Shown: positions 50,316 to 59,133 of the stretch, one piece after another
Numbering within the stretch: the first letter of the stretch is position 1
How the letters are laid out: each line of letters opens with the position of its first letter
Assembly (NCBI GenBank): GCA_964412845.1
Contig: CAYPQM010000004.1
Coordinates: forward strand, 1 to 64,000
DNA: 64,000 nt
Direction: 5' to 3'
Source: JAWWPY01 sp964412845
GTDB lineage: Bacteria > Actinomycetota > Actinomycetes > Streptosporangiales > Streptosporangiaceae
Made by a program: the position numbers and the translations under genes
Notes under the pieces: model-generated
What the model was told of the DNA's origin: nothing
The model's database searches: none
What the model saw: the letters and a program-made list of their open reading frames with translations, nothing else

Positions 50316-51452
50316 TCAGCTGGCGACCCCGCGGTCGCGCAGCGCAGTGACCTCACCGCGGGAGAATCCGAGCTCGGCGAGAACAGCCTTGGTGTCCGCG
50401 CCCGGCTTGACTGGCGGCGCCGGGTTGCCGCACGGGGTCCGGTCGAACCGGGGTGCGGGCGCGGGCTGGATCACGCCGCCCACGGTGATGAACGTGCCCC
50501 GGGCCGTGTTGTGCGGGTGGGCTGGCGCATCCCCCGGGCTCAGCACCGGGGCGACGCAGGCGTCCGCGCCGTCGAACAACTCCACCAGGTCGGCCTGAGT
50601 GCGTTCCGCGAACGCCTGGGCCAGCCGCGCGCGCAGGGCAGGCCAGCGGGACCGGTCGTACTGGGCGGGCAGCCCGGCGCTGTCCAGGCCCAGCCGGGTC
50701 AGCAGTTCGTCGTAGAACTTCGGTTCCAGGGCGCCGACCGCCATGTGCTTGCCGTCGGCGGTTTCGTACGTGTCATAGAACGGGGCGGCGCCGTCGAGCA
50801 CATTGCTGCCCCGCTCGTCCTGCCACGCCCCTGCGGCCCGCAAACCGTGGATGAACGACGTCAGCAGCGCGGACCCGTCCACCATGGCCGCGTCGACGAC
50901 CTGCCCGCGGCCGGAGCGCTCCCGCTCCAGCAGGGCCGCGAGCACGCCGACGGCCAGCAGCATGCCGCCGCCACCGAAGTCGCCGACCAGGTTGAGCGGC
51001 GGCACCGGTCGCTCGCCGGCCCGGCCGATCGGGTAGAGGCTCCCGGCGACCGCGATGTAATCGATGTCGTGCCCGGCGGTGGCGGCCAGCGGGCCATCCT
51101 GCCCCCAGCCGGTCATCCGGGCGAAGACCAGCCGCGGGTTGCGTTCCAGGCAGACGTCAGGACCGAAGCCGAGCCGCTCCGCGACGCCGGGCCGGAACCC
51201 TTCCACGAGGACGTCGGCATCGGCGAGGAGGCGCAGCAGCACGGCGACGCCCTCGGCGTCCTTGAGGTTGAGCCGGATCGACCGGCGCCCGCGGGCGAGC
51301 GGATCCACTGGCGGGAGCGTCTGCCTGCCCGCCCGGTCCAGCCGGTCCACCCGGATAACATCCGCGCCCAGATCGGAAAGAACCATGCAGCCAAACGGCG
51401 CTGGCGCGAGGCTGGCGATCTCAATGACCCGCACGCCGTCCAGTGGTCCCAT
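50316..51452 (-). CDS. CaiB/BaiF-family CoA-transferase, alpha-methylacyl-CoA racemase-like
   Basis: A 378-residue enzyme. MGPLDGVRVIEIASLAPAPF at the N-terminus and DLGADVIRVDRLDR are family III CoA-transferase features. The racemase catalytic pair is visible as His in ATAGHDIDYIAVAG and Asp in NLVGDFGGGGMLL, favouring an alpha-methylacyl-CoA racemase over a true transferase. Such enzymes convert (R)- to (S)-2-methylacyl-CoA for beta-oxidation of branched lipids. ATG 51452 has GGGAGGGTGG upstream. Confidence 0.88.
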   Translation of the reverse strand: MGPLDGVRVIEIASLAPAPFGCMVLSDLGADVIRVDRLDRAGRQTLPPVDPLARGRRSIRLNLKDAEGVAVLLRLLADADVLVEGFRPGVAERLGFGPDVCLERNPRLVFARMTGWGQDGPLAATAGHDIDYIAVAGSLYPIGRAGERPVPPLNLVGDFGGGGMLLAVGVLAALLERERSGRGQVVDAAMVDGSALLTSFIHGLRAAGAWQDERGSNVLDGAAPFYDTYETADGKHMAVGALEPKFYDELLTRLGLDSAGLPAQYDRSRWPALRARLAQAFAERTQADLVELFDGADACVAPVLSPGDAPAHPHNTARGTFITVGGVIQPAPAPRFDRTPCGNPAPPVKPGADTKAVLAELGFSRGEVTALRDRGVAS

Positions 51453-51519
51453 CCACCCTCCCCGCTCGTGCCTTCCGCAAGTTCTGTGCCCCGGAAGCCT
51501 AGCGAGGTCCGCCCGGCGG

Positions 51520-51738
51520 CTACCCCCGGGACCGGCGCTGGCTCTCCAGCCGCAGCGCAAGCGTGGGACAGGCGGTCACCGCCCGCCGGGCGTGCGAAAT
51601 CAGTTCGTCGGGTACCGGCTCTGTGGTGATGACCGGGAACCCCCACGGGTCCAGGGTGATGAACTCGGGGAACAGGTCGGCGCATACCCCATGAGCGTCA
51701 CAGGCGATGGGGTTGATCCGCAGCACCTGGCGGCTCAT
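51520..51738 (-). CDS. Small ferredoxin, probable [3Fe-4S]
   Basis: A 72-residue ferredoxin. Cys residues occur in ACDAHGVCADLFPEF (C-x5-C) and TACPTLAL, three in total, the P450-type [3Fe-4S]/[4Fe-4S] pattern. ATG 51738 overlaps the stop of the NuoF-like gene in ATGA, so it is the last gene of the redox operon. It probably shuttles electrons from or to the flavoprotein. No P450 gene is nearby. Confidence 0.9.
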   Translation of the reverse strand: MSRQVLRINPIACDAHGVCADLFPEFITLDPWGFPVITTEPVPDELISHARRAVTACPTLALRLESQRRSRG

Positions 51739-53075
51739 GGCGACCGGTCTCCCGGGCCGCGGCCCGGCTGCTGCTCGGCGGCGACCGGGACCGGCAGCAC
51801 GGGCGGGCGGCGGGCCCGCGGGCACGGCCCGTACCGCAGATGGTGCTCCAGATCCGCGCCGAACACCTGGAGCGCGCTCGCGGCCAGGGCAACCGCCCCA
51901 TCGGGGAAATGGCAGGCCCCGCGCCCCCGCACCAGCGGCATTATCTGCCGCACCCAGGCGTCGGCTCGCTCGTCCCCGCCCTGGAAGGCGATATGGTCCA
52001 GGGCGTCGGCGATGGCGGGCAGACCGTAGCTGCACGGGCCGCACTGGCCCGCGCTCTGGCCGGCCAGGTAGCGGAAAACCCGCGCCGTCTCCGCGATGCC
52101 GCAGGCGGATTCCGGCAGAACGATCAGGACACCGGAGCCGAGCGCGGCTCCCGCGGCACGCAGGCCCGGGTGGCTGGCCGGCACGTCGGCCGCGGCGGGC
52201 AACGGCAGCCAGCCGCCGAAATAGCCGCCGGCCAGGATCGCCTGCGGCGGCTCCGGCGCCCCGCCGGCCAGCGCGATCAGGTCCCCCAGCCGAGTCCCCA
52301 GGGCAACTTCGTAAACTCCGGGCCGGTGCACCGCGCCGCTGATGGTCAGCAGCGCGGAGCCCGGGGCCGCCTCCGTGCCAACCGAGCGGAACCAGTCCGG
52401 GCCGTACCTGCCGATCAGGGCGACGTGCGCCAGCGTCTCCACGTTGTTCACCAGTGTGGCCCGGCCGCCGACGCCGCGCTCGAACGGCCGCGGCGGGACG
52501 TAGAGAGGCACCGCGGGACCACCGTTCAGGAAATTCACCAGCGCGGATTCCTCGCTGGCCACATACCCGCCGGGCAGGGTCACCAGCTCGACCGGCACCT
52601 GGTCCAGTTGCGCGTCCGCGCGTTCCCCGATAGCCGCTGATAGCTGCCGGACCCGCTGCGGATAGCCGCCGTCCACGCAGAGGTACGCGTCGGTGGCGCC
52701 GATCGCGGCGGCCGCCGCCGCGATACCGTCCAGCACCAGGTGCGGAGACTGACCCAGCAGCACCGCGTCCTTCCCGCTGGCCGGCTCAGACTCGGCGCCG
52801 TTGGCGACGACCACGGCCGGGCCGCCCCGGCCCCGGCGCCCGCCCGCCGCGGCCACGGCCCGCATCTTGCGTGCGGTGGGAAAACCCGCGCCGCCGCGGC
52901 CGGTCAGCCCGGCCCGCTCAATGCTGGTGATCAATGGGGCCGCGCCGGGCCCGTCGCGGCCCCGTGCTGCCCCGGAAGCGGCGGGCAGCGGGCCGTACCG
53001 CGCGATGTGCGCCCGCAGTCCGAGCGGCCTGCCGTGCGTAATCAGCCGGGGCAGCTGGCCGGTCGGCTGGTTCAC
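51735..53075 (-). CDS. NuoF-like flavoprotein (NADH:quinone oxidoreductase subunit F family)
   Basis: A 446-residue protein. FMN/NAD part: LTGRGGAGFPTARKMRAV and VVVANGAESEPASGKD; then YVASEESALVNFLNG. An SLBB segment follows (ISGAVHRPGVYEVALGTRLG), and the C-terminal [4Fe-4S] domain is indicated by GQCGPCSYGLPAIADAL and RGACHFPDGAV: three Cys in the first part and one in the second. It resembles stand-alone NuoF relatives rather than complex I. GTG 53075 overlaps the upstream stop (GTGA). Likely oxidises NAD(P)H and passes electrons to the ferredoxin or the membrane protein. Confidence 0.88.
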   Translation of the reverse strand: MNQPTGQLPRLITHGRPLGLRAHIARYGPLPAASGAARGRDGPGAAPLITSIERAGLTGRGGAGFPTARKMRAVAAAGGRRGRGGPAVVVANGAESEPASGKDAVLLGQSPHLVLDGIAAAAAAIGATDAYLCVDGGYPQRVRQLSAAIGERADAQLDQVPVELVTLPGGYVASEESALVNFLNGGPAVPLYVPPRPFERGVGGRATLVNNVETLAHVALIGRYGPDWFRSVGTEAAPGSALLTISGAVHRPGVYEVALGTRLGDLIALAGGAPEPPQAILAGGYFGGWLPLPAAADVPASHPGLRAAGAALGSGVLIVLPESACGIAETARVFRYLAGQSAGQCGPCSYGLPAIADALDHIAFQGGDERADAWVRQIMPLVRGRGACHFPDGAVALAASALQVFGADLEHHLRYGPCPRARRPPVLPVPVAAEQQPGRGPGDRSP

Positions 53076-53992
53076 GGTGCGGCCGCGGAGAACGGCGAGG
53101 CGTCGGGCGGGGAGGGCCACCGGTCGCCGGGGGCGGCCCTGCGCTGCGCCTGCGGCGCTTTACGCGCTGGGCCGCCCCCGGCCACCTGCGCCCTGTCTAG
53201 CCCGGCCGTGGCCGGCTGCGCGGCAGGAACTGACGATGGCTGGTCGGCGCGGTGGGACCAGCCTGGTTTCAGCGGGCCGGCCATCAGCCAGGCGCCCCCG
53301 GCGATCAGGACGATCACCAGCGTGATCGCTCCGGCGATGCGCAGGCCCGCCCGCGACGGCCAGCCCTGGGTGAGCCGCCAGGCGATCAGGCACGCGATGG
53401 TGCCTACGCACAGGAGAGTCAGCGCCAGTACCCACCGGGTGGAGACGTCGGATCCGGTGCCCAGGCCGTGCAGGACCGCGACCGGCCAGCACAGGTAGGC
53501 GGCCCAGTGCACCAGTTTCCAGGTCCGGTAGCTCAGCCTGGCCCGGATCAGGCTGGTGATGGTGAGCGCGATCAGCAGGTCGGTGGCGATCGCGCCGAGC
53601 CCCAGCCAGATCGGCCGGTATCCGGAGATGAACGGCACGAACACGTCCGCCACCCCGATCGGCACGAAACTGTCCAGCACCGTGGTCGTGATGTGCACCG
53701 CGGTGAAGGCGCAGGCCAGCAGCGACATGCTCCGGTGCAGGCCGATGGTGATGAAGCGGGGCCACCGCTGGTGCTCATAACGCACCGAGGTGAGCAGGCC
53801 CAGGGCCATGCCTGCGGTCAGCAGCACCAGCGCCACCAGGCCGGTGGCGCGGGTGGCGTACCAGAGCGGCGTCGACGAGGTCACCACGATCGCCAGGTGC
53901 CCCGCGGCCGTCCCGTGCCCGGCCACGCCGTGCACAGTTCCGCCCAGGCGCAGCGAGCCGGCCAGTACCCCGGCAGGGGCCGCCGAGGTCAT
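53072..53992 (-). CDS. Ferric-reductase-like transmembrane (cytochrome b) protein
   Basis: A 306-residue membrane protein with about six TM helices. His pairs that could bind two b haems lie in ITIGLHRSMSLLACAFTAVHI and KLVHWAAYLCWPVAVLHGLG, as in the ferric reductase/MsrQ fold. The C-terminal ~70 residues are a Pro/Ala-rich polar tail. ATG 53992 overlaps the preceding gene by 4 bp, and its own stop overlaps the NuoF-like gene. A transmembrane electron path from NAD(P)H to the outside is suggested by the operon. Confidence 0.85.
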   Translation of the reverse strand: MTSAAPAGVLAGSLRLGGTVHGVAGHGTAAGHLAIVVTSSTPLWYATRATGLVALVLLTAGMALGLLTSVRYEHQRWPRFITIGLHRSMSLLACAFTAVHITTTVLDSFVPIGVADVFVPFISGYRPIWLGLGAIATDLLIALTITSLIRARLSYRTWKLVHWAAYLCWPVAVLHGLGTGSDVSTRWVLALTLLCVGTIACLIAWRLTQGWPSRAGLRIAGAITLVIVLIAGGAWLMAGPLKPGWSHRADQPSSVPAAQPATAGLDRAQVAGGGPARKAPQAQRRAAPGDRWPSPPDASPFSAAAP

Positions 53993-54360
53993 GAGCCCCC
54001 CGACACCACCTGGCCGGAGGTGGCCACCGGTGCCGGGCTCTGCGCGGGTGGCTGAGGCGAACTGCTCGGATGTGACTTGTGCGGCCGCGGGGTGGCCGAT
54101 GGTGAACTGGACGGCGAACTGCTTGGCTGCGGGCTGCCCAGCCCGTTCCCTGGTGAGCTGGCCTGGGACGTGCCCGTACCTGGGCTGGTTTTATGCCCGG
54201 TTGTGTTGTGGATGGCCGCGCCCGCCGGGTGGCCGAACGCAACGGCGATGGCGGCCGAGGACACAGCGCCGACCGCGCCGATGCGCACAGTCAGGCTTCT
54301 GATCCGGCGCAGCCCGTCCTCGCGGGCGGCCACCGCGAAACGCACGTCATCCCGCCGCAT
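53989..54360 (-). CDS. Membrane-anchored Ser/Pro-rich hypothetical protein
   Basis: A 123-residue protein from ATG 54360 (GGGAGG 9 bp upstream; ATG 54393 and 54369 are alternatives). A single hydrophobic segment (IGAVGAVSSAAIAVAFGHPA, about residues 27-46) is followed by ~75 residues of Ser/Pro/His-rich sequence, probably extracytoplasmic. It is the first gene of the redox operon, overlapping the cytochrome-like gene by 4 bp. Similar operons often have an FMN-binding protein in this place; this protein lacks that domain. Confidence 0.7.
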   Translation of the reverse strand: MRRDDVRFAVAAREDGLRRIRSLTVRIGAVGAVSSAAIAVAFGHPAGAAIHNTTGHKTSPGTGTSQASSPGNGLGSPQPSSSPSSSPSATPRPHKSHPSSSPQPPAQSPAPVATSGQVVSGGS

Positions 54361-54494
54361 GGGGCTCATCCTCCCGCTCGCCGGATTCGGCATGCTCGCT
54401 GCGAGCCGCCGGGACAGGACATTCGGTACCTAACCAGCCCGACCCTAAGGCTAGCTGCATGTCGATTGCAGGCTTCCTTACGATGTTCTGGCCG

Positions 54495-54545
54495 CCCGGT
54501 GACCTAGGGTGACCAGACCCAAGTCAGCTGTGACTGGTCACCGGG
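54495..54545. promoter_or_regulatory. GGTGACC inverted-repeat array upstream of CsoR gene
   Basis: CCCGGTGACC (54495-54504) is a perfect match to the inverted GGTCACCGGG (54536-54545). A second copy, GGTGACCAG (54508-54516), pairs with CTGGTCACC (54534-54542). So two direct copies compete for one inverted copy. It may be an operator for a regulator in the divergent region. Confidence 0.5.
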
Positions 54546-54664
54546 CGACCACCTATGCAACGGACCGACGGCCTGGAAAGTTCAGCGCGGGCCCGGCCGC
54601 CTGCCGTCCGCATCGGCGGCGTGAGCGGCTGGGATCTCCGCGTATGCCAACGTATCCTCGCAGC

Positions 54665-54946
54665 ATGCACGGTTACACCCAGGACAAGGATGCCTACCTC
54701 AAGCGGCTGCGCAGGATCGAGGGGCAGGTCCGTGGCCTGCAGCGGATGGTGGAGGAGGACGTCTACTGCATTGACGTGCTCACCCAGGTCTCCGCGGTGA
54801 CCCGGGCGCTCCAGGCGGTTGCCCTCGGCTTGCTGGAGGATCACCTCGGACAGTGCGTAACCGAGGCGGTGCGGGCCGGTGGGGACGAGGCCCGCGACTC
54901 GATACGTGAGGCGGCCGAGGCGATTACCCGGCTGGTCAGGTCGTGA
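54665..54946 (+). CDS. CsoR-family metal-sensing repressor
   Basis: A 93-residue all-helical DUF156 protein. The Cu(I) ligand pattern is complete: Cys in VEEDVYCIDVLTQVSA, His and Cys in LLEDHLGQCVTEAV. RLRRIEGQVRGLQRMV is the conserved DNA-binding helix. ATG 54665 gives usual length; ATG 54644 is 7 codons earlier. No copper ATPase or chaperone lies next to it, so the controlled genes are elsewhere or it regulates the divergent redox operon (inference). Confidence 0.93.
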   Translation: MHGYTQDKDAYLKRLRRIEGQVRGLQRMVEEDVYCIDVLTQVSAVTRALQAVALGLLEDHLGQCVTEAVRAGGDEARDSIREAAEAITRLVRS

Positions 54947-54987
54947 GTCCGGGCCGGTCCTGAGTCCGCCCCCGGGCGGGAGTCCAG

Positions 54988-55605
54988 TCAGGTCCCGTGC
55001 CCGTGGTCCGGGTCCTGGGTGGCACCCGGCGAGCCGTGCTCGGGGTCCGCGAGCGCGGCGAAGGCACGCAGGTTGGCGAGGCTTTCGCCGCGCTTGACCC
55101 GCCATGCCCACTCCTTGCGGATCGACGAGGCGAAACCGAGGCTCAGCGCGGCGTCGAAGTTATCGTCGGAGTAGCTGAGCACGCAGCCCAGGATCCGGTC
55201 GATCTCGGCTGCGGACGTGGAGCTGAGCGGGAGCCTGCCCACCAGGTACACGTCACCGACGGGGTCGAGGGCGAAGTGCACCCCGTACATGCGGCCGTTG
55301 CGCCCGAGCAGGAACCGGTAGAACCGGGCGTGATTCTCATCCGGCTGCCGGCAGAAGAACGCCTCCACGTGCAGGCTGTGCATGCCCGCGATGAGCCAGG
55401 TCATGGTGGCCAGCTTGTGCTGGCCCTCAAGCCGGATCAGGTAGCTGCCCGGCTGCGGGCTCTCCCAGGCGAGCCCGAGGCCGGCCAGTGCCGACTCAAT
55501 CGCGGCGGCGGCGTCTGCCCGCGTCACGTCTGCCTGCGCCGCGCTTGAGGGTGCCGCGTCCGCGTGCGTCCCGCCCGGGTCGGCCGCCTCATTCATGGCG
55601 TCCAT
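54988..55605 (-). CDS. YbjN-domain protein
   Basis: A 205-residue protein with a YbjN (type III secretion chaperone-like) fold: SYLIRLEGQHKLATMTWLIA, LHVEAFFCRQPDENHARFYR, YGVHFALDPVGDVYLVGRLP and GCVLSYSDDNFDAALSLGFA. Such a gene sits beside mshA and gpm in many actinobacteria. Function unknown. Starts at ATG 55605 or 55596. It ends near the CsoR gene (convergent). Confidence 0.85.
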   Translation of the reverse strand: MDAMNEAADPGGTHADAAPSSAAQADVTRADAAAAIESALAGLGLAWESPQPGSYLIRLEGQHKLATMTWLIAGMHSLHVEAFFCRQPDENHARFYRFLLGRNGRMYGVHFALDPVGDVYLVGRLPLSSTSAAEIDRILGCVLSYSDDNFDAALSLGFASSIRKEWAWRVKRGESLANLRAFAALADPEHGSPGATQDPDHGHGT

Positions 55606-55620
55606 CCTGTCAGCGCGTGG

Positions 55621-56913
55621 TCAGGAAGGCAGCGCCCGGGTGAACCTGTCCGCAGCCTCAGCGGTGCTCATCGCGCCGGCATAGACGGCCATCAGCCGGT
55701 CGACCGTGCCGCCCCAGCCGAACCGGGAAGCGTGCGCGACGGCGCCCCGGGACAGCCGCTCCCGCAGTTCGGGCGCCGCGATCAGGTCCCGGAGCACCTG
55801 GGCATAGCTGGCCGGGTCATGTCCCTGCACCAGCACGCCGGACACGCCGTCCTGAACGGCTGTGCGCAAGCCGCCGACGGACGCCGCGAGCACCGGTGTG
55901 CCGCAGGCCTGGGCCTCCACGGCCACCAGGCCGAACGACTCCGAGTAGGACGGCACCATGACCACGGTGGCCGCCCGGTACCAGTCGGCGAGTTCCGACT
56001 GCGGGCAGGGTGGCTCGAGCCGCACCGCGTCGGCGACGCCCAGGGTGCGGGACAGCTCGGTCAGCCCATCAGGGTCCGCGCGCCCGGTGCCGCTCGGGCC
56101 GCCGACGAATGCCACGGTCAGCGTGCGAGCCAGCGCGGGGTGATCGCGGATCAGCTGGGCGGCTGCGCGGAGCACCACGTCAGGTGCCTTGAGTGGCTGT
56201 ACCCGGCCGGCGAAGACCACGACCGGCTGGTCGACGGGCAGGCCCAGCCTCTGCCGGGCCTCGCTGGCCGGGCCGGGCGTGAACACCGAGAGATCCACCC
56301 CAGGGTTCACCGTCCAGACCTTGGCCGGGTCGGCCCCGTAATGGCCGATCAGCTGGCGGGCCTCCTCGTCCGTGTTCGCGACCAGCCGGTCCGCTGTCGC
56401 CACGACCTCGGCCTCGCCCCGGATCCTCATCTCGGGCTCAGCCGCGTCCCCCCAGGCGAGCGCGGCGTTCTTGACTTTCCCCAGGGTGTGCATGGACTGG
56501 ACCAGCGGAACCCCCCACCGCTCCTTGGCCACGGCGCCGACCTGGCCGGACAGCCAGTAGTGGGCGTGCACGAGGTCGTAGCGGCCGGGTGCGTAGGCTG
56601 CCTCGGTCCGCAGCACCTCAAAGGTGAAGTGGCAGAGCTGGGCGGGCAGGTCGGCCTTGTCGAGGTCCTCGAACGGTCCCGCGTGCACATGCCGCACGAG
56701 GACTCCCGGGGCCAGCTCGGCGACGGGCGGGGCGTCACGGGACACGGCGCGGGTGAAGATTTCCACTTCGACTCCGCGTGCGGCGAGCCGTTTGGCGACC
56801 TCCACCACGTACACGTTCAGGCCCCCGGCGTCCCCGGTGCCTGGTTGCTCAAGCGGAGAGGTATGGACACTGATGGTCGCGATCCGCCGGGGAGAGGGTT
56901 GGGGCACGGTCAT
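55621..56913 (-). CDS. mshA: D-inositol-3-phosphate glycosyltransferase
   Basis: A 430-residue GT-B enzyme performing the first step of mycothiol synthesis (UDP-GlcNAc plus inositol-3-phosphate). N-terminal HTSPLEQPGTGDAGGLNVYV is the MshA signature. LVHAHYWLSGQVG and QSMHTLGKVKN follow, and the donor site is VVFAGRVQPLKAPDVVLRAA, ending in PSYSESFGLVAVEAQACGTP. ATG 56913 with GGAGG close by; GTG two codons later is equally possible. Marks the organism as an actinobacterium. Divergent from gpm across 80 bp. Confidence 0.96.
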   Translation of the reverse strand: MTVPQPSPRRIATISVHTSPLEQPGTGDAGGLNVYVVEVAKRLAARGVEVEIFTRAVSRDAPPVAELAPGVLVRHVHAGPFEDLDKADLPAQLCHFTFEVLRTEAAYAPGRYDLVHAHYWLSGQVGAVAKERWGVPLVQSMHTLGKVKNAALAWGDAAEPEMRIRGEAEVVATADRLVANTDEEARQLIGHYGADPAKVWTVNPGVDLSVFTPGPASEARQRLGLPVDQPVVVFAGRVQPLKAPDVVLRAAAQLIRDHPALARTLTVAFVGGPSGTGRADPDGLTELSRTLGVADAVRLEPPCPQSELADWYRAATVVMVPSYSESFGLVAVEAQACGTPVLAASVGGLRTAVQDGVSGVLVQGHDPASYAQVLRDLIAAPELRERLSRGAVAHASRFGWGGTVDRLMAVYAGAMSTAEAADRFTRALPS

Positions 56914-56993
56914 GCACCTCCGCCTGATCAACCCCGTCCCGCCGCAGGGTGTTCCCGTTTGTCCTCCTGCGCGTCCGCACTAGGCTCTTGCTC

Positions 56994-57737
56994 ATGACGA
57001 GGCTGGTGCTGCTGCGGCATGGCGAAAGCGAGTGGAACGCCGAGGGGCTTTTCACGGGCTGGGTGGACGTGAGCCTGTCGGAGCGCGGCGCCAGCGAGGC
57101 GGCGAGCGGTGGAACGCTGCTGCGCGAGGCGGCCATCCAGCCGGACATCGTGCACACCTCCGTGCTGACCCGGGCGATCCAGACCGCCAACCTCGCCCTG
57201 GAGTCCGCGGGCTTGCTGTGGCTGCCGGTGCGCCGGTCGTGGCGGCTCAACGAGCGTCATTATGGCGCGCTGCAGGGCAAGAACAAGGCCCAGACCCGCG
57301 ACGAGTTCGGGGATGAGCAGTTCATGCTCTGGCGGCGCTCCTACGACACGCCGCCTCCGCCGCTGGACGATGACGCTCCCCTGTCGGCGGCCCGTGACCC
57401 GAGGTACGCGCTGCTGCCCGCGGAACTGCGGCCGCGCACCGAATGCCTCAAGGACGTGCTGGAACGGATGCTGCCGTACTGGTATGACGCGATCGTCCCG
57501 GATCTCGCGGCGGGCCGGACGGTGCTCGTGGTGGCGCATGGCAACTCGCTACGTGCCCTGGTCAAGCACTTGGACGGCATCGGGGACGCGGAGATCTCCG
57601 AACTGAACATTCCGACCGGAATCCCGCTTATTTACGATATTGACGCTGATTTCCGGCCGCAGGTGACTGGTGGCCGGTATCTGGACCCGCAGGCGGCCGT
57701 GGCCGCCGCGGAGGCGGTCCGGACCCAGGGGCGCTGA
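56994..57737 (+). CDS. gpmA: 2,3-bisphosphoglycerate-dependent phosphoglycerate mutase
   Basis: A 247-residue glycolytic/gluconeogenic enzyme. The phosphohistidine motif LVLLRHGESEWN (His9) is at the N-terminus, LNERHYGALQGKNKAQT in the middle, and the second catalytic His in LVVAHGNSLRALVKHLDG. Full dPGM length. ATG 56994 is right before the family start. Located between mshA and senX3 as in other actinobacteria. Confidence 0.96.
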   Translation: MTRLVLLRHGESEWNAEGLFTGWVDVSLSERGASEAASGGTLLREAAIQPDIVHTSVLTRAIQTANLALESAGLLWLPVRRSWRLNERHYGALQGKNKAQTRDEFGDEQFMLWRRSYDTPPPPLDDDAPLSAARDPRYALLPAELRPRTECLKDVLERMLPYWYDAIVPDLAAGRTVLVVAHGNSLRALVKHLDGIGDAEISELNIPTGIPLIYDIDADFRPQVTGGRYLDPQAAVAAAEAVRTQGR

Positions 57738-57990
57738 CCAGGCGCGCTCGGAACGGGCCTGGCCGCAGGACATCCCGGCTGAAAGCCGACGATTGCACCA
57801 GGGCAAACCGGTCATGTCCAGTTGTTAGCCGGTTTATGAATACATGGGAAATAGCGCCGTCCATCGGCCACCGGCCGCGCGCGTTTCGGCTGCTCCCCGC
57901 CTACCATCAAAGTGTGCACGTGCAGCTAGCGGCCGTCATGGCCGCACTGATCAGCGAACTCGGCCGCATCGAGAGGGGAACTGCCGCGGT
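57738..57990. other. Intergenic region before senX3
   Basis: 253 bp with an AT-richer patch near 57820-57850 (GTTAGCCGGTTTATGAATAC), which may contain the senX3-regX3 promoter. A 26-codon frame from GTG 57914 (VHVQLAAVMAALISELGRIE...) ends in a TGA overlapping the ATG of senX3; it may be a remnant of a membrane N-terminus. Confidence 0.4.
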
Positions 57991-59133
57991 ATGAAGATCC
58001 GCAAGGAGGCCAACGGGCACTCGGCTTCTGCTGAACGGCGCCCGCCGTCCCGGCTGCCTGCGGGCATCGCGGCTGTGCTCTCCGTGCTCTCCTCGTCCGC
58101 GGTGGTCATCGACAGTGAGGACCATGTGCTGCGCGCGAGTTCGGCGGCACGGTCGTTCGGCCTGGTCAAGGGGGACCGGCTGATGGTCGGCGAGTTGCTC
58201 GCGCTGGCCCGCCAGGTGCGCAGGGACGGAGAGATCCGGGAGGGTGAGATCGAGGTCTCCGGCACCAAGCTGGGCGGCCGGACCACCAACTTCGCGGTGC
58301 GGGTCGCGCCACTCGGCGCCGGAGTGGGCGGCGGCGGGCTCGTGCTGTTGCTCGCCGAGGACCAGACAGAGAGCCGCCGGGTGGAAGAGGTCCGGCGGGA
58401 TTTCGTGGCCAACGTCAGCCATGAGCTCAAGACGCCGATCGGTGCGCTAGCGCTGCTGGCGGAGACCGTGGAGGACGCGGCGGACGACCCGGAGGCGGTG
58501 CGCCGCTTCGCGGGCCGGATGCGGCAGGAAGCCTCACGCCTCACCAAGCTGGCCCAGGACCTGATCATCTTGTCGCGGATCCAGGCGGCGGAGCCTATCC
58601 CGGATCCGATCCCGGTCGAACTGTCCATCGTGGTCGCCGAGGCGCTGGACAGGTGCCGGATGAAGGCGAGCGCGCACGGCATCGAGCTTGCCGCGCTGAC
58701 CGAGCCTGGCCTGGTGATCCTGGGTGATGAGGACCTGCTGGTCAACGCGTTGCGCAATCTTCTGGAAAACGCCGTTGCGTACAGTCCTGAGAAGACGCGC
58801 GTGGTGGTCAGCACGCGGCGGGTCGGGGACGGCGCTGCTGAAATCAGCGTGGCCGATCAGGGGATCGGCATTCCGCAGCGGGACCTGGAGCGGATCTTCG
58901 AGCGGTTCTACCGGGTGGACCCGGCGCGATCCCGAGCCACCGGAGGGACCGGCCTCGGGCTGGCCATCGTGAAGCATGTGTCCGCCGCCCACGGCGGCGA
59001 GGTCAAGGTCTGGAGCAAGGAGGGCGCCGGGTCCACGTTCACCCTGCGGCTCCCCGTCACCACCCATGCCCGCATCCCGGGGCTGGGTGCCCCGCCATCT
59101 GCTGCACAACCTGCCTGGGAGGCTGTGAAGTGA
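57991..59133 (+). CDS. senX3: SenX3-like phosphate-sensing histidine kinase, no TM segment
   Basis: A 380-residue kinase. PAS-like part at ~28-125 (VLSVLSSSAVVIDSEDHVLR), phosphoacceptor His144 in RRDFVANVSHELKTPIGALA, HATPase with NALRNLLENAVAYSP, DQGIGIP and GTGLGLAIVKHVSAAHGG. Known SenX3/PhoR homologues begin with one or two TM helices; here none is present from ATG 57991 and none is encoded in the longer frame. The gene overlaps regX3 by 4 bp. No phoU is adjacent, although one is commonly near in relatives. Confidence 0.9.
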   Translation: MKIRKEANGHSASAERRPPSRLPAGIAAVLSVLSSSAVVIDSEDHVLRASSAARSFGLVKGDRLMVGELLALARQVRRDGEIREGEIEVSGTKLGGRTTNFAVRVAPLGAGVGGGGLVLLLAEDQTESRRVEEVRRDFVANVSHELKTPIGALALLAETVEDAADDPEAVRRFAGRMRQEASRLTKLAQDLIILSRIQAAEPIPDPIPVELSIVVAEALDRCRMKASAHGIELAALTEPGLVILGDEDLLVNALRNLLENAVAYSPEKTRVVVSTRRVGDGAAEISVADQGIGIPQRDLERIFERFYRVDPARSRATGGTGLGLAIVKHVSAAHGGEVKVWSKEGAGSTFTLRLPVTTHARIPGLGAPPSAAQPAWEAVK

